Assembly: GCF_036688685.1 (NCBI RefSeq)
Contig: NZ_JAQQPS010000001.1
Span: forward strand, 304,741-368,740
Origin: JALYUM01 sp036688685
GTDB lineage: Bacteria; Pseudomonadota; Gammaproteobacteria; Burkholderiales; Burkholderiaceae_D
Direction: 5' to 3'
DNA length: 64,000 nt
The notes below the pieces were generated by a model that had not been told where the DNA came from, did no database searches, and saw only the letters and a program-made list of their open reading frames with translations. Positions 8,272-17,025 of this stretch are shown here, piece after piece. Position 1 is the stretch's first letter. Each line of letters opens with the position of its first letter. The position numbers and the translations under genes were made by a program.

Positions 8272-9537
8272 TCAGGCTGTCACGGCTTCTTCCCTGACCG
8301 GCAGTGCAATCTCGTTGTTGATGCTGAACTGGTAATCTTCGAACACGTGCTGTGCCGACAGGATCTGGTAGCTGCCGTCTGCGCGCTTGTGGGTGGTGTC
8401 CTTCAGGCGCCAGGTCAACGCGCCGCAGGTCCAGCAATTGAAGTTGCGCATGTGCGTGCACAGGCAGGTCTTGTCCATCACCACGATGTTCTTGCTGCCC
8501 GGATTGGCCAGCACTTCGCGGTTGTAGGAATTGATGTAGGCGCAGTTACCGGTGGCGTCGAGCAGATAGCCATACGATTCGCAGCCCGGACGGATGCCGG
8601 AACCGATGGCCGGCGTGCTTTTCAGCATGCGCATCGGATAGCCGGTTGGCGAAACGCCGTTGACGATGATGTCGTCTTCGGTGGCGCGGATGTATTCCTG
8701 TTTCACGTCATCCGGCAAGCCGCATTCGTGGGTCATGGTGAAGCGGGTCGCCACCTGCACCCCGCCGGCGCCTTTTTCCAGGAAGCTCACCGCGTCCGAG
8801 CCGGTGAAAATGCCGCCCGCGGCAATCAGCGGAATCGACAGGTTTTCGGCGCGCATCCAGGCATGGATCTCGTCCATGATGGTGTGCAGGTCGTACTGCG
8901 CCCAGTCGGCACCAAAACCCAGGTGGCCGCCGGCCAGGGGACCTTCGACAATCACGTAATCGGGCAGGCGATTCAGTTTCGCGGCCTTGCGGATGAAAAT
9001 TTGCAGCGCCCGCACCGACGAGACGATGATGCCGAGCTTGGCATCGCGGAAGCGCGCATGGTCCTTGATCAGGTCGAACGAACCGAGGTGCAAGCCGGCC
9101 GACATGGTAATGCCGTCGATGCCCGCGTCGAGTGCCGCCGACAGACGCGTGCGCAAGGTTTCCTTGGGCGCGTTCATGGTCAGCTTTTCCATGCAGTTGA
9201 CGAACACCAGGCCGTCGCCGCGCTTCGCTTCCATGGTGGCGCCGACGTGCAATTTCGTCGCTTCGGCCAGGCGTTCGAGGTCGAACTGCACCACGGCCTT
9301 GTCCATATTGTTGATGTTGAACTTGTACAGCTTGGTCTTTTCCTTGACGAAGCTGGTGTCGAACTTGCGATCCGATACGTCTTGCACCATGGCGTCGGAA
9401 ATGTGGCCGATACCGCCCAGGCGCGCCGTTTCCAGCGCCAGCTCGGACGTTGAAATGTCCACACCCATGCCGCCAACCATGATCGGCACATATTCCTTGT
9501 TGCCCAACTTCAGGCGGAAATCATCAACACGTTTCAT
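8272..9537 (-). CDS. NPD-family FMN oxidoreductase (nitronate monooxygenase-like)
   Basis: 421 residues, TIM-barrel flavoprotein related to 2-nitropropane dioxygenase and nitronate monooxygenase. Visible family features are the N-terminal IMVGGMGVDISTSELA, EGPLAGGHLGFGADW (FMN phosphate region), IPLIAAGGIFTGSDAVSFLEKGAGGVQVATRF and the end of the barrel. The C-terminal tail holds KTCLCTHMRNFNCWTCGAL, a C-x-C...C-x2-C arrangement at about residues 355-375 that resembles a metal site and is not part of the core barrel. The ATG at 9537 was chosen because AAGGAT precedes it by 6 bases. The physiological substrate is unknown; enoyl-ACP reductase FabK is a related alternative. Confidence 0.82.
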   Translation of the reverse strand: MKRVDDFRLKLGNKEYVPIMVGGMGVDISTSELALETARLGGIGHISDAMVQDVSDRKFDTSFVKEKTKLYKFNINNMDKAVVQFDLERLAEATKLHVGATMEAKRGDGLVFVNCMEKLTMNAPKETLRTRLSAALDAGIDGITMSAGLHLGSFDLIKDHARFRDAKLGIIVSSVRALQIFIRKAAKLNRLPDYVIVEGPLAGGHLGFGADWAQYDLHTIMDEIHAWMRAENLSIPLIAAGGIFTGSDAVSFLEKGAGGVQVATRFTMTHECGLPDDVKQEYIRATEDDIIVNGVSPTGYPMRMLKSTPAIGSGIRPGCESYGYLLDATGNCAYINSYNREVLANPGSKNIVVMDKTCLCTHMRNFNCWTCGALTWRLKDTTHKRADGSYQILSAQHVFEDYQFSINNEIALPVREEAVTA

Positions 9538-9698
9538 TACTATCCTTAGACCAGTCACCGGGTCGCGTATTGTCGCGATCGGCGGCGTGTTTGCGCGGCC
9601 TCAATTCTACCCGAAGCAGAATCGTGGCTCACACGGGTGAGGCGGCGCGCACGGTGAACAGGCGGACAAAGCCTGTTCGGCGCCGGGGGATGCGTGGC

Positions 9699-10184
9699 TT
9701 AGTCGCGGAAGTTGTTAAATTCGAGCGGCATGTCGGGCACATCCTTGCGCAGCATGGCCATGGCGGCCTGCAGGTCGTCGCGCTTGGCGCCGGTAACGCG
9801 CACCGATTCGCCCTGGATGCTGCCTTGCACCTTCAGCTTGCTGTCCTTGATGGCGCGCGTGATTTTTTTCGCGTCTTCGGTTTCGATGCCGTTCTTGACC
9901 TTGATGACCTGTTTGACCTTGTCGCCGCCGATCTTCTCGACCTTGCCCTCGTCGAGGAAACGTACATCGACTTTGCGCTTCGCCATTTTCAGGACCAGCA
10001 GTTCGCGTACTTGCGACAACTGGAAATCGGCATCGCCGTAAATCGTGATCTCGGCTTCCTTCTGCTCGACCTTGGCCGAACTGCCTTTAAAATCGAAGCG
10101 CGTGATGATTTCCTTGTTCGATTGCTCGACCGCGTTTTTGACTTCGATCATGTCGGCTTCGGAGACGACGTCAAATGATGGCAT
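9699..10184 (-). CDS. yajQ: YajQ family nucleotide-binding protein
   Basis: 161 residues, the full family length, beginning MPSFDVVSEADMIEVKNAVEQ and containing ITRFDFKGSSA and the end MPLEFNNFRD, all characteristic of YajQ (UPF0234). Homologues in Xanthomonas and Pseudomonas bind cyclic di-GMP and act with a LysR-type regulator; that role is knowledge from relatives, not shown here. The start at 10184 follows AAGGAA. It lies divergent to murB across 130 bases. Confidence 0.93.
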   Translation of the reverse strand: MPSFDVVSEADMIEVKNAVEQSNKEIITRFDFKGSSAKVEQKEAEITIYGDADFQLSQVRELLVLKMAKRKVDVRFLDEGKVEKIGGDKVKQVIKVKNGIETEDAKKITRAIKDSKLKVQGSIQGESVRVTGAKRDDLQAAMAMLRKDVPDMPLEFNNFRD

Positions 10185-10287
10185 GGTGGTTCCTTGTAGT
10201 TGTGTGCATGTGCTGCGATGGCGGTATTTTAACGGACAACCGGGCTGCACTCCCAGCCTGCAGGCGCTTTTGGTATCAATTTGCCCC

Positions 10288-10293
10288 TATAAT
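10288..10293 (+). promoter_or_regulatory. Consensus -10 hexamer upstream of murB
   Basis: A perfect TATAAT lies 21 bases before the murB start codon. No good -35 hexamer is seen at 16-18 bases upstream, so the promoter may rely on the -10 region. Confidence 0.45.
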
Positions 10294-10314
10294 CGTTCGA
10301 AAAAACGGGCTCCC

Positions 10315-11325
10315 ATGCAATTCGATTACTCCCTCGAACACCTCAATACCTTCGGCATCGCCGCGCGTGCGCGCCGCTTCGTCGAGATTCACAGCGTCGA
10401 CCAGCTGGCCGCCACGCTGGCCGACCCCGCACTGGCAAGCTTGCCGCGCCTGTTCCTGGGGGGCGGCAGCAACCTGCTGTTCACCCGCAACTTCGATGGC
10501 CTGGTCCTGCGCATGGCCAATCTGGGCAAGCATATCGTCGGAAAACAACACGGCGCCACGCTGGTGCGCGCCGCGGCCGGTGAGAATTGGCACGCGTTTG
10601 TCCAGTGGACCTTGCAGCAGGGTTTAGGGGGCATGGAAAACCTGTCGCTCATTCCCGGCACCGTGGGCGCTTCGCCGATCCAGAATATCGGTGCGTACGG
10701 CGCCGAAATCAAGGACAGCTTTCATTCGCTCACCGCGTTCGACCCGGCCAGCGGCACGACCCGCACGATGACGGCCGCCGACTGCCGCTTTGGCTACCGC
10801 GACAGCATTTTTAAACATCCTGACGGCGCCGGGCTGGTCATCGTCGACGTCACCTTTGCCCTGCCGGACGCCTGGCAGCCAAATACCCGCTACGCCGAAC
10901 TGGCCAACGCACTGCTCGATGCCGGCCTGGCGCAGCCCACGCCGCAGCAGGTGAGCGACACGGTGGTCGCCATTCGCCGCCGCAAGCTGCCTGACCCGGC
11001 CGTCATCGGCAACGCCGGCAGCTTTTTCAAGAACCCGGTGGTCAGCGCGGCGCAATGCGCTGTGCTGCTGGAACAATTTCCCACGCTGGTACACCATGCT
11101 CAGCCGGACGGCACCGAAAAGCTGGCCGCCGGCTGGCTGATCGACCAGTGCGGCTGGAAAGGCCGCAATCTTGGCGCCGCCGGCGTGTATCCGAAACAGG
11201 CGCTGGTGCTGGTCAACAATGGTGGCGCCACCGGGGCCGAAGTCGTCGCCCTGGCCGCCGCCATCCGTGCCGATGTGATGCAGCGCTATGGCGTGTCGCT
11301 CGAGGCGGAACCCGTCTTCATTTAA
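10315..11325 (+). CDS. murB: UDP-N-acetylmuramate dehydrogenase MurB (type I)
   Basis: 336 residues. MurB reduces UDP-N-acetylglucosamine-enolpyruvate to UDP-N-acetylmuramate with NADPH, using FAD, in cytoplasmic peptidoglycan precursor synthesis. Visible signatures are NTFGIAARA at the N-terminus, the FAD-binding LFLGGGSNLLF, LSLIPGTVGASPIQNIGAYG, CRFGYRDSIFK and the catalytic region NAGSFFKNPVVS near residue 236. The ATG at 10315 gives the normal N-terminus; the longer open frame upstream runs into yajQ and is not coding. The next gene follows after 11 bases. Confidence 0.96.
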   Translation: MQFDYSLEHLNTFGIAARARRFVEIHSVDQLAATLADPALASLPRLFLGGGSNLLFTRNFDGLVLRMANLGKHIVGKQHGATLVRAAAGENWHAFVQWTLQQGLGGMENLSLIPGTVGASPIQNIGAYGAEIKDSFHSLTAFDPASGTTRTMTAADCRFGYRDSIFKHPDGAGLVIVDVTFALPDAWQPNTRYAELANALLDAGLAQPTPQQVSDTVVAIRRRKLPDPAVIGNAGSFFKNPVVSAAQCAVLLEQFPTLVHHAQPDGTEKLAAGWLIDQCGWKGRNLGAAGVYPKQALVLVNNGGATGAEVVALAAAIRADVMQRYGVSLEAEPVFI

Positions 11326-11336
11326 AGGATCGAACG

Positions 11337-12053
11337 ATGACCATCAAAGCCATTGTCACCGGCCACAGCAAGGGCCTGGGCGCCGGAATTGTCGCCGCAC
11401 TGCTGGCGCAGGGCATTGCAGTGCTGGGCGTGTCGCGCGGATCGTCGAACGCGCCCCCGGCGTTGCTGGTCGAAGCGGAAGTGGATTTGTCGGATGGTGT
11501 CAGACTGTCGGCGTGGATCGCCGGGCCGACCTTGCGCGACTTCGTGCAAGGCGCCGATACGGTTCTGCTGGTAAATAATGCGGGGACGGTGCAGCCAGTT
11601 GGCCCGCTCGATGGCCAGGCGCCGGATGCTGTCCTGCGCGCGGTTACGCTGAACGTGGCTGCGCCGCTGGCATTGGCGGCGGCCGTGGTGCAAGTCCGGG
11701 GCGAGGCGCTGTGCAAGATACTGCATATTTCCAGTGGCGCCGGACGGTCGGCCTACCCGGGCTGGAGCGTGTACTGCGCCACCAAGGCGGCGCTGGACCG
11801 GCACGCCGAAGCCGTCGCGCTCGATGGCGACATGCGCGTGCGCTGTGTCAGCCTGGCGCCGGGCGTGATCGATACCGGGATGCAGGGTGAAATTCGTGGG
11901 TCGACCGAGGCGCAGTTTCCGATGCTGGCGCGGTTTATCGCGCTGAAGGAAGAGGGCGCGTTGCAGTCGGCGCAGGCGACCGGCGCCGATATTGTGAAGT
12001 TCCTCCTGGCCGATGGGTTTGGTAACGAAGCGGTTAAAGATATTCGCGGCTAG
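11337..12053 (+). CDS. Short-chain dehydrogenase/reductase (SDR)
   Basis: 238 residues. The N-terminal cofactor motif TGHSKGLGAGI (TGxxxGxG) at about 8-18, NNAG near residue 80, a serine in LHISSGAG and the catalytic YCATK tetrad element near 145 identify a classical SDR using NAD(P)H. The substrate is unknown. It lies 11 bases after murB with an AAAGGA ribosome site that overlaps the murB end, suggesting one transcript. After the gene there is a REP-like repeat and a bidirectional hairpin terminator. Confidence 0.88.
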   Translation: MTIKAIVTGHSKGLGAGIVAALLAQGIAVLGVSRGSSNAPPALLVEAEVDLSDGVRLSAWIAGPTLRDFVQGADTVLLVNNAGTVQPVGPLDGQAPDAVLRAVTLNVAAPLALAAAVVQVRGEALCKILHISSGAGRSAYPGWSVYCATKAALDRHAEAVALDGDMRVRCVSLAPGVIDTGMQGEIRGSTEAQFPMLARFIALKEEGALQSAQATGADIVKFLLADGFGNEAVKDIRG

Positions 12054-12078
12054 TTCAACGGTGAGCAATTGCTGTATC

Positions 12079-12117
12079 GGGTTATGGGGCCCGGCCTTCG
12101 CCGGGGTGACGGTTTTG
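12079..12117. repeat. REP-like palindromic repeat, copy A
   Basis: A 39-base unit with the stem CCCGGC-cttc-GCCGGG (12090-12105). A second copy at 54085-54123, same orientation, shares GGGTTATGGG at one end, the palindrome and the GACGG end. On the minus strand it reads as the familiar TPAKAG peptide found in dispersed intergenic repeats of many proteobacteria. Both copies are intergenic. Confidence 0.7.
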
Positions 12118-12131
12118 CAGGTAGATGAACG

Positions 12132-12158
12132 AAAAAAAGCCGCCAAACGGCGGCTTTT
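12132..12158. terminator. Rho-independent terminator between SDR gene and argG
   Basis: GCCGCC-aaac-GGCGGC with A7 on the left and T4 on the right, between convergent stop codons. The longer U-tract is in the argG (minus) direction. Confidence 0.8.
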
Positions 12159-12176
12159 CATTTAAAACGCTGACGC

Positions 12177-13409
12177 TTACTGTGCGCGTTTCGCCCGTGC
12201 CTTGGCCGCGATGCGCATGCGCAAGGCGTTCAGTTTGATAAAACCGCCGGCATCGGCCTGGTTGTAGGCGCCGCCATCTTCGTCGAAGGTCGCGATGTTC
12301 ATGTCGAACAGCGAATCGGTTTTCGAATCGCGCGAGACCACGATCACATTGCCCTTGTACAGCTTCAGGCGCACCCAGCCGTTGACCGTGTGCTGCGTGT
12401 GGTCGATCAGCGTCTGGATTGCGACGCGTTCCGGCGCCCACCAGTAGCCGTTGTAGATCATCGATGCGTAACGCGGCATCAGGTCATCTTTCAAGTGGGC
12501 CACTTCGCGGTCCAGCGTGATCGATTCGATCGCGCGGTGGGCGCGCAACATGATGGTGCCGCCCGGGGTTTCGTAGCAGCCGCGCGACTTCATGCCGACG
12601 TAGCGGTTTTCCACCAGGTCCAGGCGGCCGATGCCGTGCTTGCCGCCCACGCGGTTCAGTTCGGTCAGGACGGTGGCCGGCGACATGCGCACGCCATTGA
12701 TCGCGACGATGTCGCCGTGCTCGTATTCGAGGTCGATGTATTCGGCCGCGTCAGGCGCCGCTTCCGGGCTGACGGTCCAGCGCCACATCGATTCTTCGGC
12801 TTCGGCACTTGGATTTTCCAGGTGGCGACCCTCGAAGGAGATGTGCAGCAAGTTGGCGTCCATCGAGTACGGCGCGCCGCCGTTCTTGTGCTTCATGTCG
12901 ACCGCGATGCCCGCGTCTTCCGCATACTTCAGCAGCTTTTCGCGCGACAGCAGGTCCCACTCGCGCCATGGGGCGATGATTTTCACGTCCGGCTTCAAGG
13001 CGTAGGCGCCGAGCTCGAAACGGACCTGGTCGTTACCCTTGCCGGTCGCACCGTGCGACACCGCATCGGCGCCGGTCAGGTTGGCGATCTCGATCAGGCG
13101 CTTGGCGATCAATGGCCGCGCAATCGACGTACCCAGCAGGTATTCGCCTTCATACACCGTGTTGGCGCGGAACATCGGGAACACGAAGTCGCGCACGAAT
13201 TCTTCACGCACATCGTCGATATAGATGTTTTCCGGTTTGATGCCGAATTTGATGGCTTTGGCGCGTGCCGGCTCGAGTTCTTCGCCCTGGCCGAGGTCGG
13301 CCGTGAAGGTCACGATCTCGCAATGGTAATTGTCCTGCAGCCATTTCAGGATGACGGAGGTGTCGAGGCCGCCGGAGTAGGCGAGAACTACTTTTTTGAT
13401 GTCGCTCAT
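12177..13409 (-). CDS. argG: Argininosuccinate synthase
   Basis: 410 residues. It joins citrulline and aspartate with ATP in the penultimate step of arginine synthesis. The ATP pyrophosphatase P-loop AYSGGLDTS is at residues 10-18; ATGKGNDQVRFE, IIAPWREWDL, VENRYVGMKSRGCYETPGG and LTADLGQ-type elements are all present, matching the short type I enzyme. The start MSDIKKVVLAYSGGLD was chosen as the conserved N-terminus; the open frame 24 codons upstream has no support. It lies 88 bases downstream of argF on the same strand, so the two probably form an arginine operon. Confidence 0.97.
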   Translation of the reverse strand: MSDIKKVVLAYSGGLDTSVILKWLQDNYHCEIVTFTADLGQGEELEPARAKAIKFGIKPENIYIDDVREEFVRDFVFPMFRANTVYEGEYLLGTSIARPLIAKRLIEIANLTGADAVSHGATGKGNDQVRFELGAYALKPDVKIIAPWREWDLLSREKLLKYAEDAGIAVDMKHKNGGAPYSMDANLLHISFEGRHLENPSAEAEESMWRWTVSPEAAPDAAEYIDLEYEHGDIVAINGVRMSPATVLTELNRVGGKHGIGRLDLVENRYVGMKSRGCYETPGGTIMLRAHRAIESITLDREVAHLKDDLMPRYASMIYNGYWWAPERVAIQTLIDHTQHTVNGWVRLKLYKGNVIVVSRDSKTDSLFDMNIATFDEDGGAYNQADAGGFIKLNALRMRIAAKARAKRAQ

Positions 13410-13497
13410 GGATGTTCCAGTAAGGGTAATGCGTGGAGAATGGTCAGCTGGCCCCGGAACACAGGGCCAACGATACAACAACAGCTAGTGGTAATTT

Positions 13498-14421
13498 TTA
13501 TTCCGTGACACGTCCCAGCAGCAGGTATTCGATCAGCGCCTTCTGCACGTGCAGGCGGTTTTCGGCTTCGTCCCAGACCACCGATTGCGGACCGTCGATG
13601 ACGTCGGCGGACACTTCTTCGCCGCGGTGGGCCGGCAGGCAATGCATGAACAGCGCTTCCGGTGCGGCACGCGCCATTTTAGCGCTGTCGACGATGTAGC
13701 CGTCGAACGCTTCCAGGCGCGCCGCGTTTTCTTTTTCGTAGCCCATGCTGGTCCAGACGTCAGTCGTGACCAGGTGCGCGCCAGCGCAGGCGTCGGATGG
13801 ATTGCTGAAAATCGTGAAGCGGCCGGTTTCGACGCGGTCGTGCTCGATATCGTAGCCGGGCGGCGTCGCAATATTCAAGTGGAAGCCGAACACTTCGGCG
13901 GCCTGCAGCCACGAGTACAGCATGTTATTCGCGTCGCCGATCCAGGCGACGGTTTTCCCGGCGATGGCGCCGCGGTGCTCGACATAGGTAAAGATGTCGG
14001 CCAGCACCTGACACGGGTGGTGTTCATTGGTCAGGCCGTTGATGACCGGCACACGCGAGTTGGCGGCGAAGCGCTCGATGATGTCCTGGCCAAAGGTGCG
14101 CACCATGATGATGTCGCACATGCGGCTCATGACCTGGCCCGCGTCTTCCACAGGTTCGCCGCGGCCGAGCTGGCTGTCGCGCGTGTTCAGGTAGATCGCG
14201 GCGCCACCGAGCTGGTGCATGCCGGCTTCAAACGACAGGCGCGTGCGCGTCGAACTTTTCTCGAACACCATCACCAGCGTGCGGTCGACCAGCGGGTGGT
14301 ACACCTCGTAGGCCTTGAACTTGCGCTTGATGACAGCGGCGCGTTGGAACACGTGTTCAAATTCGTCGAGCGAGAAATCGGAGAATTGCAGGAAGTGCTT
14401 GATCGGGTGTGTGCCGGGCAT
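13498..14421 (-). CDS. argF: Ornithine carbamoyltransferase
   Basis: 307 residues. It makes citrulline from ornithine and carbamoyl phosphate in the cytoplasm. The carbamoyl phosphate loop SSTRTR is at residues 56-61; HPCQ (about 133), WIGDANNM and the ornithine loop FMHCLPAHRGEEV (about 260) are intact, as expected for an active anabolic enzyme. It precedes argG in the same direction. No ARG box could be confirmed by eye in the 69 bases upstream. Confidence 0.97.
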   Translation of the reverse strand: MPGTHPIKHFLQFSDFSLDEFEHVFQRAAVIKRKFKAYEVYHPLVDRTLVMVFEKSSTRTRLSFEAGMHQLGGAAIYLNTRDSQLGRGEPVEDAGQVMSRMCDIIMVRTFGQDIIERFAANSRVPVINGLTNEHHPCQVLADIFTYVEHRGAIAGKTVAWIGDANNMLYSWLQAAEVFGFHLNIATPPGYDIEHDRVETGRFTIFSNPSDACAGAHLVTTDVWTSMGYEKENAARLEAFDGYIVDSAKMARAAPEALFMHCLPAHRGEEVSADVIDGPQSVVWDEAENRLHVQKALIEYLLLGRVTE

Positions 14422-14490
14422 GGGGAAGTCGTCAGTCGAAGGGTTATCCCTTGAATTATAAGGGTTTTCTTGCCAGTGGTAAAAACGGCT

Positions 14491-15384
14491 TTAGTAGAGT
14501 GTTTGGGCCGACTCGTGCAGCAGTTGCCCGTATAGCGTGTGGCGGAATTTGGCGATCTTGCCCTCGGCCACGGCCGCCAGCACGGCGCACTGCGGTTCGA
14601 TCAGGTGGCGGCAGTTGTAGAACTTGCAGCCGCCCAGATACGGCTTGAACTCGACGAACGCGCGCTCGAGCATGCCTTCGCTGAGGTGATACAGGCCGAA
14701 TTCCTGGAAGCCGGGCGAATCGATGATCGAGCCGTTTTCCCCAATGTCATACAGGCGTGTAAAAGTGGTCGTGTGCTTGCCGGTATCGAGCGCAGCGGAA
14801 ATTTCGCGCACGGCGATGTCGGCGTCCGGCACCAGCAGGTTGATCAGCGACGATTTGCCCATGCCCGACTGGCCGATGAAGATCGACGATTGGTCTTCCA
14901 GCAGCGGCATCAGGGTTGCCACCGCGTGTTCCGGGTCGGTACGGGCCGACACTTCGTGCAGCGGATAGCCCAGCGCGGTGTACACGCCGATCCGTTCGCG
15001 CGCCTTCGGCAGCAGGTCGGTGACGTCGGTTTTATTCAGGATCAGGTGGGCATCGATGCCCGCTGCTTCGGCTGCCACCAGCGAGCGCGAGACGAGGTCG
15101 TCCGCAAACCCGGGTTCGGTGGCCACGACGATGAACAGCCGTGTCAGGTTTGCCGCCAGCAGTTTCGATTTATATTGGTCGGAGCGGTACAGCAGCGTTT
15201 CGCGCTCGGCGATCGACTCGATGACGGCCTGGTCTTCCGACGTCATTTTGAGGTTGACCTTGTCGCCCACGGCCACATTGGTTTTCTTGCCGCGCGTGAC
15301 GCATTGCAGCTTGCGTCCCTCGACATCGGCCAGGTAGTGGCGCCCGTGGGCGGCGATGATGGTACCGGTGAGCGGGGCGGTCAT
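14491..15384 (-). CDS. rsgA: Ribosome small subunit GTPase RsgA (YjeQ)
   Basis: 297 residues. It is a circularly permuted GTPase that assists late maturation of the 30S subunit. An OB-fold occupies about 1-65. The G4 motif NKTD (117-120) precedes G1, GQSGMGKSSL (171-180), and G3, DSPGFQEFG (222-230), which is the permuted order. The zinc site C-x4-C-x-H-x5-C is complete (Cys253, Cys258, His260, Cys266). The start overlaps the stop of the upstream pterin dehydratase in an ATGA, so translation is coupled. Confidence 0.96.
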   Translation of the reverse strand: MTAPLTGTIIAAHGRHYLADVEGRKLQCVTRGKKTNVAVGDKVNLKMTSEDQAVIESIAERETLLYRSDQYKSKLLAANLTRLFIVVATEPGFADDLVSRSLVAAEAAGIDAHLILNKTDVTDLLPKARERIGVYTALGYPLHEVSARTDPEHAVATLMPLLEDQSSIFIGQSGMGKSSLINLLVPDADIAVREISAALDTGKHTTTFTRLYDIGENGSIIDSPGFQEFGLYHLSEGMLERAFVEFKPYLGGCKFYNCRHLIEPQCAVLAAVAEGKIAKFRHTLYGQLLHESAQTLY

Positions 15385-15716
15385 GCGCCAGCCTGCGTGG
15401 TGGCGTAAATGGCGTTTGCGCGCGCGGCGCTGATGAAGTCGTTGGTAGAAATGGTATTACCTGCTGAATGGGTGGTGTAGCTGACTTTGCAGTGCTTGAA
15501 GCTGACAGTCAAGACGGGGTGGTGGTCCTGCTCATGAATCATCGCGGCCAGGGCGTCGACAAACGCGATGGTCTCGTGGAAATTGCGAAATGAAAATACG
15601 CTGGCCAGGTGATGGCCTTCGACGCCCCAGCCCGGTACCTGGGCCAGGCTGGCGAGGATGTCTTCCGGCGTCATGGCCGGCGCGCCTTCGTGGCAGTGTT
15701 GTTCTGCTAACTTCAT
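15381..15716 (-). CDS. phhB: 4a-hydroxytetrahydrobiopterin dehydratase (DCoH/PhhB)
   Basis: 111 residues. It dehydrates 4a-hydroxytetrahydropterin to the quinonoid dihydropterin, recycling the cofactor of aromatic amino acid hydroxylases. The signature is visible: FRNFHETIAFVDALA, then EQDHHPVLTVSFKHCKVSYTTHS, containing the His-His-Pro and later His residues of the active site. Both ends overlap neighbours by four bases (ATGA with the M48 protease upstream and rsgA downstream). No phenylalanine hydroxylase lies nearby, so the pterin role here is family knowledge only. Confidence 0.93.
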   Translation of the reverse strand: MKLAEQHCHEGAPAMTPEDILASLAQVPGWGVEGHHLASVFSFRNFHETIAFVDALAAMIHEQDHHPVLTVSFKHCKVSYTTHSAGNTISTNDFISAARANAIYATTQAGA

Positions 15717-16975
15717 GCGCCCGCCTGGTGCAAATGTGCAATCCGTACCGAGGCCGGTGGATGCGAATCGAAGAACTTGGAATGCAGCGGGTCGGGCGTC
15801 AATGTCGACGCATTGTCTTCATACATTTTGACCAGCGCCGACACCAGGTCGCGCGCATCGCTGTGTTTGGCGGCGAAGGCATCGGCTTCGAATTCGTGCT
15901 TGCGCGAGCTGATCGAGGTCAGCGGCGAGAAGACAAACGTGAACACCGGCAGCACCAGCAAAAACAGCAGCAGCGCCATGGCATCGTTGGGCGCGCCCAG
16001 CAAGGGTGTCACGCCCAGGCCGGTATAAAACCAGGCTTGCCCTTTCAGGAAGCCGAGCAGCGCGAGGAAGGCCAGCGAGACGGCAAACATGACCACGATG
16101 CGTTTCACGATGTGTTTCAATTTGAAGTGCCCCAGTTCATGTGCCAGCACCGCTTCGATTTCCTGCGGCGCCAGGCGCGCCAGCAGGGTATCGAAAAACA
16201 CGATGCGTTTATTTGCGCCGAAGCCGGAGAAATAAGCGTTGCCATGGGCGCTGCGCTTGCTGCCATCCATCACGAACAGGCCTTTCGAGGCAAAGCCGAC
16301 GCGGCCCATCAAGCCTTCGATGCGTTCCTGCAGGCTCTGGTCGTCGAGCGCCGTGAACTTATTAAACAGGGGCGCCAACACGGTCGGGTACAACACCATC
16401 ATCAACAGTTGAAAGCCGCTCCAGACCGCCCAGGCGTACAGCCACCACAGGTCGCCGGCCTTGCCCATCAGCGACAAAACGACCCACAGCAGCGGCAGGC
16501 CGATGGCCGCGCCGATCAGTGCGCCCTTTAGCATGTCGAACAGCCACAATGCGCGCGTCATCTTGTTAAAACCAAAACGCTGTTCCAGCACGAACTGGCG
16601 GTACCAGTCGAACGGCAAATCGAGCACGCCGGAAAGGATGGCGAACGCAGCGACCAGGGCCAGCTGGTAGACCATGCCGGTGCCGGTCAGCGGCATCAAG
16701 TTGTCCGATAGCCACTGCAAGCCGCCCAGCAAAGTAAAACCGATCAGGATCAGACTGTTGAAGAGCAGGGCAGCCAGGCCGAAACGGGTCTTGGCGACGG
16801 TGTAGTCGGCGGCTTTCTGGTGCGCATTGAGCGGAATTTTGGCGGCGAATTCAGCCGGCACGGCGCTGCGGTGGCGCATCACGTGGCGGATCTGGCGGTT
16901 GGCCAGATAAAAGCGCAGCGCTAGCGTGGCGACAAAGAAAGTCACGAACAAAATGGAAAAGCCGGAGGAATACAT
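15713..16975 (-). CDS. M48 family membrane metallopeptidase (Ste24-like)
   Basis: 420 residues with about six or seven hydrophobic segments from the N-terminus on. The zinc site VLAHELGHFKLKH gives HExxH at about 279-283, with the third ligand Glu in SRKHEFEADAFA. The architecture (N-terminal CAAX-protease domain with FDWYRQFVLEQRFGFNK, then the peptidase domain) is that of the Ste24/CAAX prenyl protease 1 group. In bacteria these enzymes are probably membrane-protein quality-control or processing peptidases; the substrate is unknown. It is the first gene of a coupled trio with phhB and rsgA and diverges from orn. Confidence 0.92.
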   Translation of the reverse strand: MYSSGFSILFVTFFVATLALRFYLANRQIRHVMRHRSAVPAEFAAKIPLNAHQKAADYTVAKTRFGLAALLFNSLILIGFTLLGGLQWLSDNLMPLTGTGMVYQLALVAAFAILSGVLDLPFDWYRQFVLEQRFGFNKMTRALWLFDMLKGALIGAAIGLPLLWVVLSLMGKAGDLWWLYAWAVWSGFQLLMMVLYPTVLAPLFNKFTALDDQSLQERIEGLMGRVGFASKGLFVMDGSKRSAHGNAYFSGFGANKRIVFFDTLLARLAPQEIEAVLAHELGHFKLKHIVKRIVVMFAVSLAFLALLGFLKGQAWFYTGLGVTPLLGAPNDAMALLLFLLVLPVFTFVFSPLTSISSRKHEFEADAFAAKHSDARDLVSALVKMYEDNASTLTPDPLHSKFFDSHPPASVRIAHLHQAGA

Positions 16976-17025
16976 GCGGTGCCTGTGAGAAAATGCAGGA
17001 TTGATGATTAGGCTGAAAGAGAATT

